A DNA stretch of 64,000 nucleotides, taken from positions 12,235,055 to 12,299,054 of the forward strand of contig OX381707.1 in NCBI GenBank assembly GCA_947462335.1, given 5' to 3'. The DNA comes from Harmothoe impar (lineage: Eukaryota; Annelida; Polychaeta; Phyllodocida; Polynoidae). Shown here one piece after another: positions 19,859 to 30,187 of this stretch (its first letter is position 1; every line of letters begins with the position of its first letter). A model generated the notes under the pieces. That model did no database searches, was not told where the DNA came from, and saw only the letters and a list, made by a program, of their open reading frames with translations. Both the position numbers and the translations under genes were made by a program.

Positions 19859-19898
19859 GAGACACGCTTCTTCCTCTCGAGAGGAAGAAGCGTGTCTC
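19859..19898. other. Perfect 40-bp palindrome in E2
   Basis: GAGACACGCTTCTTCCTCTC followed without spacer by its exact inverse. It lies 150 bp after the death-domain gene, in the non-coding stretch before the right TIR. It would form a cruciform or RNA hairpin. It has no T-run suited to Pol III termination. A nicking or resolution site, or a transcript 3'-end hairpin, is possible. Confidence 0.85.
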
Positions 19899-19949
19899 TC
19901 GATTGAAATCTTTTTCTTTTCTTTTTTTCTTAAAAGAGACAAACGCCCC

Positions 19950-20297
19950 TTAGAGTGCCCCCCCACCCCCCTAGAGTGCCCCCCTCCCCCCTCCCCCCCT
20001 CCCCCCCACCCGCCCCATGCATCCTAAAAGCGCCCCCCTCCCCATGCATCTTAAAGGGGCCCCCCTCCCCTTCCCTCCCCTCCCCTCCCCTCCCCCCCCT
20101 CCCCCCCCTTATACACTCTAAAGAACGCTTCTACCTAGTTCAATAAGTCACTTCCAGTCGCTCGTAAAACAATAAAAAATGAAAAAAAACAAAAACTTAT
20201 ATCGTAGTGTTTTTTATTAGTTTACCGAAAAAAATAAGAGACTCGCCTCCTCCTCCTCTCCTTCTCCTCCTCCTCCTCCTCCTCCTCCTCCTCCTCC
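19950..20297. repeat. C-rich and (TCC)n tracts of E2
   Basis: 19955-20110 is made of CCCCCCTCCCC runs with three repeats of CCCCATGCATC(C/T)TAAA-like phrases. 20243-20297 is (TCC)n. AATAAA at 20171-20176 is a plausible poly(A) signal for the rightward transcript. No coding evidence. Confidence 0.75.
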
Positions 20298-20371
20298 AAA
20301 AAAAAAGATATCACATTTTAAAGCGCGTGACCCCTTAAAGACGCTCATCTCTTCATTAAGTCGCGTGACGT

Positions 20372-20795
20372 CACTTCTTCTTCCGGTCACGTGATCAATC
20401 AGGTCACTTCCGGTCACGTGATCCTCAATGAGGTCACTCACTTCCGGTTGGCCATTAGGTCATGTGACGTCACTTCCGGTCACGTGACTCATCAGGTCAC
20501 TTCCGGTCACGTGATCCTAAATTAGGTCATATGACGTCACTTCCGGTCCCGTAAGTAGGTCATATGACGTCACTTCCGGTCCATAAGTAGGTCATATGAC
20601 GTCACTTCCGGTCACGTGACCAAATGGCGGCCTCTGATTGGCTAACTAGGTCACGTGACGTCACCACTAATCCCCTAAGTAGGTCACTTCCGGTCACGTG
20701 ACCAAATGGAGGCCTCTGATTGGCTGCAGGTCGATTGAGTAATAAACAGTACTTAACTATAGTCCCGTTCCGATACATACTATACTACTAGTGTA
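20372..20795. repeat. Right terminal inverted repeat of E2 plus target duplication
   Basis: The inverse of 11322-11738, ending CATACTATACTACT at 20789 and followed by the AGTGTA duplication (20790-20795). It carries at least seven CTTCCGGT (ETS) and eight CACGTG/TGACGTCA sites, two CCAAT-type TCTGATTGGCT boxes and an outward AATAAA at 20741-20746. Confidence 0.92.
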
Positions 20796-21729
20796 CTTCC
20801 TTGAAATGCATATATATATTTGGTACTTTTACTTAGGTATATCCATATCCTAAGTGATCTGAAGGGGCAGTATCCAAGAGACACTTTTAAAAGCATCTGT
20901 ATTTAAGTTGTCACACATTATATCTTATGAATTTCTGTAACAGTATATTGCCCATTCATCAAATTTCTTCCATTATATAGAGGTTCAACAGTTTCAGCAT
21001 GTTAATGGAACAAACACATTAGATTATTTGCTGAAATTGCATTAAAGAGAATTCCAAGCTCTAATGAAGATTTTCTGTGACATTATAGGCCAGACTCCAC
21101 TAAAGCTACATGGCTATCTGTGAAGTGTGGCGCTCTTTTAATCTTTTTTTTTAGAAAAATTTGCTTTAATTTGCTTCATGTTGCTCAGAGTGTCGCCAGG
21201 ACCATGGCAACACCGGGGGTGACAATTCAGTGAAATGAAGCAAGATGAAGTGAAACTAGAAAGATTGTCACGTTTCTCAGGTACTAGTGTGCCTTAGTGG
21301 ACTGAACAAGTGTAGAACATTGAAAAAGAAAAGGAGGTTTTCCAGTATAGTAGTAAAGTAATCTCAAAAAAATAAATAGACAAATGCAGATACCCATTGA
21401 CACCTTCTCTGCCATATTTCAAGAGTTGAGGTTGGAGCCATATCTCATGAAGCCTCAGGCTGAGTGGGATATGGCTCAGTGCCCAAAAGTGAAATACAGC
21501 AGAGAGGTATCAATGTAGTTGGCATTTGCATTTTTTTTTTTTTTGAAGCCATCTAATGAGGAAAAGACAGCTTTTGCGTAACCCATTGAATACGGCCAGA
21601 TGGTATTCAATGGGAGGGGGGGGGCATTGAATACAGCCCTTCCCATAGTTAAGTATAGTATATTCTTTCAAAAAAAAAAAGAAGTATATATGTATTTAGC
21701 TCGGTAGTTCTTGTTGTAATGTACTATAG
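20796..21729. other. Host intergenic DNA, no gene seen
   Basis: AT-rich, without a supported ORF or RNA gene. Around 21087-21260 there are fragments (CCAGACTCCACTAAAGC, TGTCGCCAGGACCATGGCAA) resembling the ends of the MITE at 21730. Confidence 0.5.
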
Positions 21730-21952
21730 CTCGGACTCCACGAGAATGGCACTGCCTGCTGCGAAACATGGCAATCTTTTAGATTGTTTGTTGTAGCATA
21801 TATTCACTCTGTTTTGCTTGAGTGTCACTATCAACGGGGCAACACTCAGGGCAACACTGGGACAAAAGAGTGCAAAATGTACTAGTGCACAGGACCTAAA
21901 AGAATGCCATGCTTTGCAGCATGCAGTGTCGCTATATGGACTCCAGTCTTAT
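21730..21952. mobile_element. Short TIR element (MITE-like)
   Basis: About 45-bp imperfect inverted ends: CTCGGACTCCACGAGAATGG...GAAACATGGCA on the left, and the inverse ending ATGGACTCCAG on the right. No ORF. About 223 bp. Confidence 0.65.
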
Positions 21953-22494
21953 AGTTGGGATATTGATTATGTGTAGAACCAACTATTTCCGAGAGTGTAA
22001 ATCTCATGTAAATTGTATATCGCGAATCAGTCAAGGAAAAGATAGATAGAATCTCACAACGCCATATGTTGCAAAGTTATGATTTATTCCTCTGAGCAGC
22101 AGAAGATATAAGGGAGTGGTCATACTAATTCATCATTATGGTGTATCGTTTACCCCCTCAGGTTGGGTCCTTTGAAGTTTAGTATTGTGCAGGCTTTATC
22201 ACGGAAAGTAGATATCACGATCCCAAAAGAGGGCTTCGAATGTGTTACCCCCCAAATCATTCTACTGAGCACTCCCTAAAGCGTCAGGGCTCTACCCATC
22301 CTGTAGATATGGATATGGACTCATTGAGCAAATTTGTGTATAACCGGTGAGCAGAAGATAAGAGAGCTGTGTACAATGTTCTTTGCATTTTATATATTGA
22401 TACCAAATATAGCATGATAATAATATTATATATGGTTTTCTATTGACATTGCAGATCCTCACCGTAAAGATTGAAGGACCTCGTGATAGGTAAC

Positions 22495-22586
22495 CACAGC
22501 GAGACAGCGAGACAGCGAGACAGCGAGACAGCGAGACAGCGAGACAGCGAGACAGCGCGACAGCGAGACAGCGAGACAGTGAGACA
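22495..22586. repeat. (GAGACAGC)n tandem repeat
   Basis: About eleven copies of an 8-bp unit with single-base variants, in host intergenic DNA upstream of NLR gene 1. A possible splice acceptor (TTGACATTGCAG at 22444-22455) and a donor-like GTAACC precede it, but no exon is claimed. Confidence 0.9.
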
Positions 22587-23121
22587 GCTCAGAGGCACTA
22601 CAACTATAGGAGGCTGATAATGCCCATGTAAACAAGACAGCTGATAAGGGACTGAAGAGGCAATAGTTAATGTGAGTTATATTGTTTAAGATTATAATCT
22701 ACCGTACGGTTACAGCTTTAGAGTTCTGAGGCTCTTCGGTGTAAATTACCAGCATGTCTCCTGCTTGGCAGATTTCTATTAACAGCAAACTAGATTCTGG
22801 ACTAAAGCATAGACATAAAAAGGAAAATGCATATCCCTTGTTGTGCTGTTTTATTTTAGCCCATATATTGCCTGAAATTTCGATTTTCTATGGAATTTAG
22901 TTTATTTGCTGAATCACTAGTTGAAATATGTTAATGGCGGTAGGAAGGGGTGAGAGAGGGAGGGATTGACAGGATGGTTAGATGCAACCTATTGAGCATA
23001 GTAAATAGTTCAATGTTGAATCAAATAGTGCACACTGCGAATTTGACAAAAGATTATGCCTACCTCCCATGAGACTGTACACAGTACATTGTATACGACT
23101 GATTCATGCTAGGCATTAGTA

Positions 23122-23995
23122 TTGGGCGCTGTTGGTTCCCAAAATCACCAATTCAACATATGTCTAATTAAATCTACATATGTATATTTGAATCTCACTG
23201 AAGTAGATTTCCCCACTACATATTATTGGGAATTCAATTGAAAATAAATTATATCAATTATAATTATACAAATGTACGAAACCACTGGACATAATTTGAA
23301 ATCCTACGTATGTTGGATTACATTGAACATATCAAAAACTCCATTGGACATACATGTACCTTATATTCAATCACAAATAGCAAATACTGAATCTAACATG
23401 CATATATGTGATATTTAATTTTCATCTGTGCATATTGAGAATTTTGAGAATTTGAATTGTATATGCTTAATTCAAACTGTAAATAGATAAAATTTGAATT
23501 GTACATGAGTGAAATTCGAACTACAAACATATGTATAAGAATCTATTTTTACATCTGTGGAATTGAATCATACATAATTATGTGAGGCCGAATCGTACAT
23601 ATGTAAAATTATATTTCTGGTATGTTTAATTCTGCTATTAATAATATGTTAAGCACTTTCCGATGTGTCTAGCCTAATTCTATATATCTTAAACTGGTTT
23701 CGTGATATGTAAAATTACACATACTGGTAATTCAATTCTACTTGTGCAAAATTGAATTGTACATAGTATTATGTGGCATTGAATTGTACATAAGTAAAAT
23801 ACAACTCATCATATATGCGGAAATAGAAGAGTCATTATTGTAAATTGAATTGTACATATGTAAACTAATTCAACTTATGTTTGATCAATTAGACATATAT
23901 CTTATTGAATTGAACATGTCTAATTCGAATTAGACATATGTCAAATAATTAGATTTAAGTTGAATTGGGAATTTTAGGAACCAATGGCCCCCAAT
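23122..23995. mobile_element. 870-bp TIR element rich in ACATATGT palindromes
   Basis: The ends ATTGGGCGCTGTTGGTTCCC and the inverse of ...GGAACCAATGGCCCCCAAT pair over about 40 bp. The interior is very AT-rich, with some twenty ACATATGT/GAATTGTACAT motifs in both orientations. No ORF. A non-autonomous DNA transposon is likely. Confidence 0.75.
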
Positions 23996-24279
23996 TGTAC
24001 GTAGTTCGTTGGTAGTGCCAGCTTTATTTTAAAAACATCAATTTTGCTTGAAAAAATGCCATTGCTTTCCGTTAGAAGGGGCTATAGGTTGCCATGATAG
24101 GGGGCCATAGATTTCTGTGAGAGGGGGGGGCATAGTTTACAATGACTCATGAAAGGGCCATCATTAGCCTATACGTGACAGCTGAATATAGTTGTCTACG
24201 TATATTGCAGTTGGAACTTTTCTGTCAGGGATTATAACCAATCTTAATTAATGAGCCTTTTCTCATATCTTATCCACAG

Positions 24280-24380
24280 GCACAGTTGAGATTCACCACA
24301 GGCACAACCGTATCAAATCCATATGAAGTGTCAACCACTGCAACTTCGATAAGAAGAGGGTACACAGCAGGAAAGGGAAG
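24280..24380 (+). other. Putative upstream (5') exon of NLR gene 1
   Basis: Acceptor TCTCATATCTTATCCACAG and donor AAG|GTGAGT bracket 101 bp. A further small candidate exon (24729-24760, acceptor TTAATTCCAG, donor AAG|GTGACA) follows. NLR gene 2 has a similarly placed splice-bounded exon, which strengthens both. Coding status is unknown; it is probably 5' UTR. Confidence 0.45.
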
Positions 24381-24859
24381 GTGAGTGCTATTGTAGTGTG
24401 TTATATAAATAACTCTCTATAGAGATGAAAGATCACTTGCACATACATGATGCTATTGCACAGTTAGGGAATGTTCCTTATTAATTACAGGAGATGGTGA
24501 AATCTCACATGGAGGGGCGAAATAAAGTTGTTGATGCTAGCCCTTTAATTGTATAGGTTAGACAAGTATACTGCTTTTTGCGCAAAAAATGGATAAAGAT
24601 GTATACATAAATTATAGGGCAATATACGTTATGAAGTATGATCAAAGTTGACATAGATTCAATGCTATTTGAGTATCAAGTAAATATCACTCAATTCTGT
24701 CATAGAGTGGCATTTTGATTAATTCCAGGTACAGCCGGAGAGGATCAAGTCAAGGGGAAGGTGACACCGGTACATTCTAAGAAAGACGAGGCACCCAAGC
24801 ATCTTATTTCATAAGCTTGTACTTCATATGTGTTCATAGATCTATCAATAGGTGTAGCC

Positions 24860-27712
24860 ATGGCAGAGGCCCAGGTAGCAAGAGAACCTACCAATATGCG
24901 TCAGGTACAACCGGATGATACTGTGCCCTTAGTAGATCCCAGCATTCTAACAAGGAAACGGGTGATGATAGTCAAGAAACTTGATATAGAAACTGTCTTA
25001 GCAGGTCTAAAACCATTTCTACAGTACACCGGCGTAGATAATGTTAATGCAGAAACAAACCGTGGTACCAAAACAGGTAAACTGCTTGATATCATACAGC
25101 GCATGTCGTACAGTCAGTACACCTTGTTCAATGCGTTCATGAAGATTGTTGCAGGTACACAACCTGATTTGTTCTGTAAGTTAACTGATAGAGCCCCATC
25201 CAAGTCTGAGTCTGAGTTCTGTGTTAAAAGGTTTGCAGAACAGCTTAGAGCAACTATCAAAGGTCATGGTCATTCCACAGACTCTCCCCTAGATGAGAAA
25301 ATAGACCTGGACTGCGAACATGTCCAGCTAACGATAGTTAGGGATAAAGCAGGATTTGAATCACAAAGTAATTTGCAGCAGATTCCAACTGAATCAGGTG
25401 CAGCAGTTCAGATCTCAGATGACCTTCACCCATCTTACCTCTCACAGTGCAAAGACAGTGCAGACAATGTCCCTGCTGAAGAGGTTTTGAAATGTGACAA
25501 GGATGAAGAAAAGCCAAATCGTGTCCTAATCACAGGTCGCTCAGGTACTGGCAAATCAATAACGATGCAAAGTTTAGCACGGGGATGGAGTTTTGGTAGA
25601 TGGGCAACCGACTTCACCGTTGTGTTTTTCTTGCAGTTGCGGATGTTGTCTCTGTTTGACTGTCCGATGACGGTCTTTGAGCTGCTTTTGCTGCATTCTC
25701 TGTACACAGTCCCGGAGGCTGACCTGGTGTGTGTTGTGTCATCTTGGCTCAAAAACGCAGGGGCCAAGATATTGATATTTGTAGATGGCCTTGATGAGGT
25801 TTCAGGGTTAACAGACCGTTGTAAGAGGATATTCAACTTTTCAGACAAGGCTCACCCAATTGATCTATGCCTAAATATCCTCCATGGCAACCTGCTAGCA
25901 AAGGCAACAGTAGTCTCAGCATCAAGGCAATTTTCTGGCCTTACTGGTACAATCCACTTTCAGAGACATTTTGAAATAATTGGCCTCTCGGAATCTCAGG
26001 TGATTGAATTTGTCCAACGTAAACATCCCTCGAAGGCTGATAGTATAACCACAGTCATGAAGCAAAGCCCCCTGATCATGTCCATTTGTGGTATAACCTT
26101 CTATTGTGCACTGATATCTAGTCTGATAGCAGATGGAGTCATATTCAAAAGTGAAGATTTACAAACTTACACGCGGCTCATTTCCTTCATAATAGTTCAG
26201 CATGTGTCCAGAAAGTTAACTCAGTGGCCTTTCCTCATAGAAGTAAGTCCTTACTTTAAGAAGTTGGCATCCATGGCATATGGAGGGATATTTGAAAGGC
26301 ATCTGCAGAAGAAAATGACAAAGTTGGTCTTTGATCAATATGATATAGTTCAGGCTCAACTCAATTCACAAGAATTGAGTTCCCTTCAGCGCACTGGTTT
26401 GCTACAAACAAAAACAGTGAGGGCTGGTCTTAGCTGTGATACTTTAGCTGAGTTCTTTCATTTCTCCATACAGGAATTGTTGGCCTCAGCATACTTATTG
26501 TCACACTATCCCAATACACCAACTGATTTCAAGCAATTGTTCTCAGGAGACCAGTTTAACATGGCGCAACTGTACTTGTTCGGCCTGCGATTTGATACTG
26601 GGTCAAGGTGGTTGAAGGAGGTCAGGTTTGCGGTTAATCCTTCTAGACAAGAGGTTACTAGCATTGCTGATAGGTACACTGATGAACTTGTGCAAAAGGT
26701 ATGTGATCAATGTCAGGTGGGAAATAACTCTGCTGCTAAGCTCCGCCTTTCTCAACTACTACACGAGGGTCAAATGGTGGACAAGGCGAAAGATGTTGCA
26801 CAGCATATCACACCCAATGGAAAATTGACCATACAGTATACACCACTGACCATCATAGACCTCATGGCCCTCATGTTTGTGTGCAAACAGGCAGAGGCGA
26901 TATCAGAGATTTGCCTCACATGTTGTAGCATCAATAGTACTCTGGTTGATTTCATGGCATCTTCAGTTATGAAAGACCATGAAAAAACATTACATACACT
27001 GAACCTAAGTTCTAATAGGCTAGGTGCTGAGGAGGCAGACTCAATTGCTAGATTGCTGCAAGACAATCACTCACTGCAGACCCTGGATATCAGATATAAC
27101 AACATAGGTGATGGTGGCGCCGCAGTGATAGCTGCAGCACTGCAGACCAACACCACCCTCCACACCTTGGATGTTAATGATAACGGACTCGGTCCCGAGG
27201 GTGCCTCAGCTGTAGCTGCAGCACTGCAGACCAACACCACCCTCCACACCTTAAATGTTAGTTATAACGGACTGGGATCAGAGGGTGCGTCAGCTGTAGC
27301 TGCAGCACTGCGGACCAACACCACCCTCCACACCTTAAATGTTAGTTATAACGAACTAGGACCCGAGGGTGCGTCAGCTGTAGTTGCAGCACTGCAGACC
27401 AACACCACCCTCCATACCTTGGATGTTCGTAATAATGGATTGGGACCCGAGGGTGCGTCAGCTCTAGCTGCAGCACTGCAGACCAACACCTCCCTCCAGT
27501 TCCTGGAAGTCTCATATAATGAGATAGATGACACAGGGATTAAAGCTTTAAAGGCTGCCAAGCACCAAAGGTTAGCGCGGCTCCGTCACCCAGGGTCTAC
27601 AAGTCACCGGTCTAATCAGGGGCCTGTTATTGCTGAGTTAAGTATTAGATCAGATGGACAGGACCCAGGTGGGTTCCTTATCAGATGGTTGTCAAAGGCT
27701 CACTATTTATAA
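24860..27712 (+). CDS. NLR-type immune receptor, CARD-NACHT-LRR (gene 1)
   Basis: 950 aa from an ATG at 24860 in a strong context (GCCATGG), 9 bp after an acceptor-like AATAG. Residues 25-110 look like a CARD/death-fold helix bundle (KLLDIIQRMS...FNAFMKIVAGTQPDLF). The NACHT ATPase has its P-loop GRSGTGKS at 226-233 and Walker B ILIFVDGLDE at 304-313, followed by winged-helix-like sequence (AEFFHFSIQELLASAYLL). About seven ribonuclease-inhibitor-type LRRs of 28 residues follow from about residue 720. It should act as a cytosolic sensor that oligomerises on ATP exchange and recruits CARD or caspase partners. The LRR units are nearly identical in DNA (84-bp period). A paralog lies at 45196. The whole coding part is one exon. 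Confidence 0.9.
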   Translation: MAEAQVAREPTNMRQVQPDDTVPLVDPSILTRKRVMIVKKLDIETVLAGLKPFLQYTGVDNVNAETNRGTKTGKLLDIIQRMSYSQYTLFNAFMKIVAGTQPDLFCKLTDRAPSKSESEFCVKRFAEQLRATIKGHGHSTDSPLDEKIDLDCEHVQLTIVRDKAGFESQSNLQQIPTESGAAVQISDDLHPSYLSQCKDSADNVPAEEVLKCDKDEEKPNRVLITGRSGTGKSITMQSLARGWSFGRWATDFTVVFFLQLRMLSLFDCPMTVFELLLLHSLYTVPEADLVCVVSSWLKNAGAKILIFVDGLDEVSGLTDRCKRIFNFSDKAHPIDLCLNILHGNLLAKATVVSASRQFSGLTGTIHFQRHFEIIGLSESQVIEFVQRKHPSKADSITTVMKQSPLIMSICGITFYCALISSLIADGVIFKSEDLQTYTRLISFIIVQHVSRKLTQWPFLIEVSPYFKKLASMAYGGIFERHLQKKMTKLVFDQYDIVQAQLNSQELSSLQRTGLLQTKTVRAGLSCDTLAEFFHFSIQELLASAYLLSHYPNTPTDFKQLFSGDQFNMAQLYLFGLRFDTGSRWLKEVRFAVNPSRQEVTSIADRYTDELVQKVCDQCQVGNNSAAKLRLSQLLHEGQMVDKAKDVAQHITPNGKLTIQYTPLTIIDLMALMFVCKQAEAISEICLTCCSINSTLVDFMASSVMKDHEKTLHTLNLSSNRLGAEEADSIARLLQDNHSLQTLDIRYNNIGDGGAAVIAAALQTNTTLHTLDVNDNGLGPEGASAVAAALQTNTTLHTLNVSYNGLGSEGASAVAAALRTNTTLHTLNVSYNELGPEGASAVVAALQTNTTLHTLDVRNNGLGPEGASALAAALQTNTSLQFLEVSYNEIDDTGIKALKAAKHQRLARLRHPGSTSHRSNQGPVIAELSIRSDGQDPGGFLIRWLSKAHYL
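27064..27550 (+). repeat. Homogenised 84-bp LRR-coding tandem repeat
   Basis: Units recur at exactly 84 bp (CAACACC phrase at 27148, 27232, 27316, 27400, 27484) with only a few differences. The near-identity includes synonymous sites, so recent unequal exchange or gene conversion is likely and copy number may vary between alleles. Confidence 0.85.
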
Positions 27713-29982
27713 GGAAGCAGTTGCAAATTGCAGGTGGTTGTCTGTGTCAAAGAACTGTATATCTGCTTTAAGACCCATATATCTTAATAGCATGATATTC
27801 TAATTGGTATGCTCACCCTTCACAGCCATGTACATATAGATAGCTTAGGGTGCAATATATATAAAAGCTTTTCAATTATTATAGGTACAATGTCAATGTT
27901 AAGGATTTCTTGAAGGGACTCTGAGATGGCTTTTAAGATTTGCAGTTCGTAATCTGTGGGGTCCGCACATAATGTGTGAACCATTGCAAATCATGTGTGA
28001 GTATCTAAGTAAGCTAAGTACTTGCTGCACCACCTCCACCTGTAGCACCCTCGGGACCCCTGTCCCCTTAGAGTACCTCAACTAGCCTGAACTAGGAATG
28101 TCCGAGATGACTACAAATCACTTCAGACTGGATCTGACACCTTCACACATTCTGGAAATACCCTAAGGATATTTCATAAAATAAAAATGTATTTAGGTAA
28201 AAGTGTAAGATTTGTGTATTATTTGATCATTAAGCTCACATCAGATGAGATATAAGAAGATATTCCTCTAAGTTATGGTTATGGTTTCATTAATTGGCCT
28301 AAACCACAGATGGTCAGTAGGGAATTGTTCAGGTTAAGGCATTATATCATTGTGTGTGTAGGTACATCATGTGATTGCGTCTGCTGAATAGGAAACCTGC
28401 AACTATAATACAGTCAATCCACAAAGAAGTCTGGTCTAATCCTATAGCAGAAATTCGGGTTGCCTCTGCCTCTACTTCACAGGGCCAGTTCTGGGAGGCA
28501 AACACAGGCTGCCATGTGGTTGGGTAACTGCACCATGATAGTGCCATCACCCATTACTGCATTTTATTATAGTATACATTGCACCAAGGTCGTAGCAGTC
28601 TGCAGTTCTCACTTTGACAAAATATGGTACATTTATAAGACATTACTGGTCTCATTAGAAAGATATATCTATATTCATAACGATCTTTATGTATGCATTG
28701 ATTGTAACTGGGTGAGACATAGTTCATGAACCCATGAAGTATCACCCACATGGCTTTTATTTGCCCCCATAAGCCGCAAACTCTAACCTCTCCTACTATA
28801 AGACTGTTTTATTATGTAGCTGACGAGGTGGTTTGGACATTTTGATTGACGGTTGCTCTGAGTTTATATGATACAACATGCATGACACAGGTCTGCCCTC
28901 TTCAGGGAATGTCTGCACTATGCCCTTCTAGCATATAGAAACCATTGCTTAATATTTAAGCCCTAGGAGGTGCTGAATATAAAGGGTAGGGTAGGCGCTG
29001 AGGCTTGACCATTCAGAAAAAGGTGAATTAATAGCAGTTTTGTTATCGTTACATGTTTGTATAATGCATAGCATTTAATTATAATCTTTAGGTGCTCTCT
29101 ATTCCGCATTAGCATGATGATCACTGTACAGCACCATTTTGTCTGGTACCAGTGCTCTTTCCTCTGCATGCCTATAGCAGCCAGCTGGTTAGCTGAAGCT
29201 TGTCCCTGTCATGTCCAAAATATGGAGTTTTAGGGGCCATAAACCTTCCAGTTATAGCCCTCTATTGTGGGTCCTTATGTCATTTGTTCAGATTTGAGGA
29301 GTGGTTACGATACTGGCAATTTAATACAATCCTGGCTTTGAATCCATACCTTGGTTATTTGGTTTAACCACAATTCTAAAATGCATTTTTGGTTGGTTAA
29401 AAATCATGATAGTACAATGTATACAATTCAGTTGTAAATTCGCTTTACACATAGGTATTACATAACCAGTCTGGACATGTATTATGCTCAATGACAATGG
29501 CGATAATATAGTATAATATGTTTTATACCAATATGTACATGTAAATCTTTAGCGGTTAAGTCTTCATTATATCACATATGTACATGGGAACACCCTAGAT
29601 AAATCGGTCCTCCTCCTTAAAGGTGGGAAATAAAGTTCCCTTTGCTACATTTACATTCAACATGGCCAAAACGTGGCCGTCTAATTGTGGGGTGACGGCT
29701 GGAATGGTAGATAATTACCACACTTTATTGCATTCAAATTGGTCTGTTTAGTAGTGGTTGGGTCAGGTCAAGAGGTAATGTACAAAATGCCAGGTGGGGG
29801 ATCTACTCATTAAGTGATTATTATCATTATTTTAATCAACTTGAATATATTTGTTATAACCGTCATGATATATAATCTACCCCAGGGGGGAAATCATAAT
29901 AATTTTCTGTGTAAGGAATAAAAATGTTCCCACTGAGAGACATTTGGACATTTCCAGATGACCTGACCACTAGGGTACTATT
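27713..29982. other. Intergenic DNA after NLR gene 1, no further gene seen
   Basis: AT-rich, without supported ORFs. AATAAA at 28180-28185 could end the NLR transcript. No clear repeat boundaries were found. Confidence 0.5.
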
Positions 29983-30187
29983 TACTGTAAATGTAGACAT
30001 TTTCGCGCTGTACATATTTTCGCGATTTTCGCGATTTTTAAAAATCGCAAATATATATGCAGAGCGAAAATTTATACAGTATAGCCATACTACTAGAATC
30101 TTCCAAAAATCGTGAATTTAAATACAATCACACTTTTTAGCAAAACCACGAATATTTATCCACATGAAAATATCTACATTTACAGTA
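29983..30187. mobile_element. TIR element, family TACTGTAAATGTAGA(C/T)ATTTTC
   Basis: The ends TACTGTAAATGTAGACATTT and the inverse of GAAAATATCTACATTTACAGTA pair. Inside are TTTTCGCG/CGCGAAAA motifs. A related half-element lies at about 30900-30974. No ORF. Confidence 0.75.

Larger units (their letters stand above)
11322..20789. mobile_element. Complete 9.47-kb Polinton/adintovirus-like element E2
   Basis: The ends AGTAGTATAGTATGTATCGG and its exact inverse, about 417-bp TIRs and the 6-bp AGTGTA duplication define the boundaries to the base. Termini starting AG and ending CT with a 6-bp duplication are the Polinton pattern. Contents are a leftward family B DNA polymerase (one internal TGA), a leftward PC4-like protein, a control region and a rightward tandem death-domain protein. 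No capsid, packaging ATPase, protease or integrase is present, and 9.5 kb is well below the 15-20 kb of autonomous Polintons. TIRs and control region match those of E1, which carries the ATPase cluster instead. Confidence 0.92.

Noticed and set aside
22495..22586. Short regular repeat considered as a CRISPR-like array
   Set aside because: It is a pure 8-bp tandem repeat without spacers in a eukaryotic context.
18969..27712. Direct functional link between the viral death-domain protein and the neighbouring NLR gene
   Set aside because: Proximity of an inserted element to an NLR gene is not evidence; NLR genes are numerous in such genomes.
28018..28060. Minus-strand match GGTCCCGAGGGTGC to the LRR repeat of NLR gene 1
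   Set aside because: Only 14 bp match and the flanks differ; too short to call a gene fragment.
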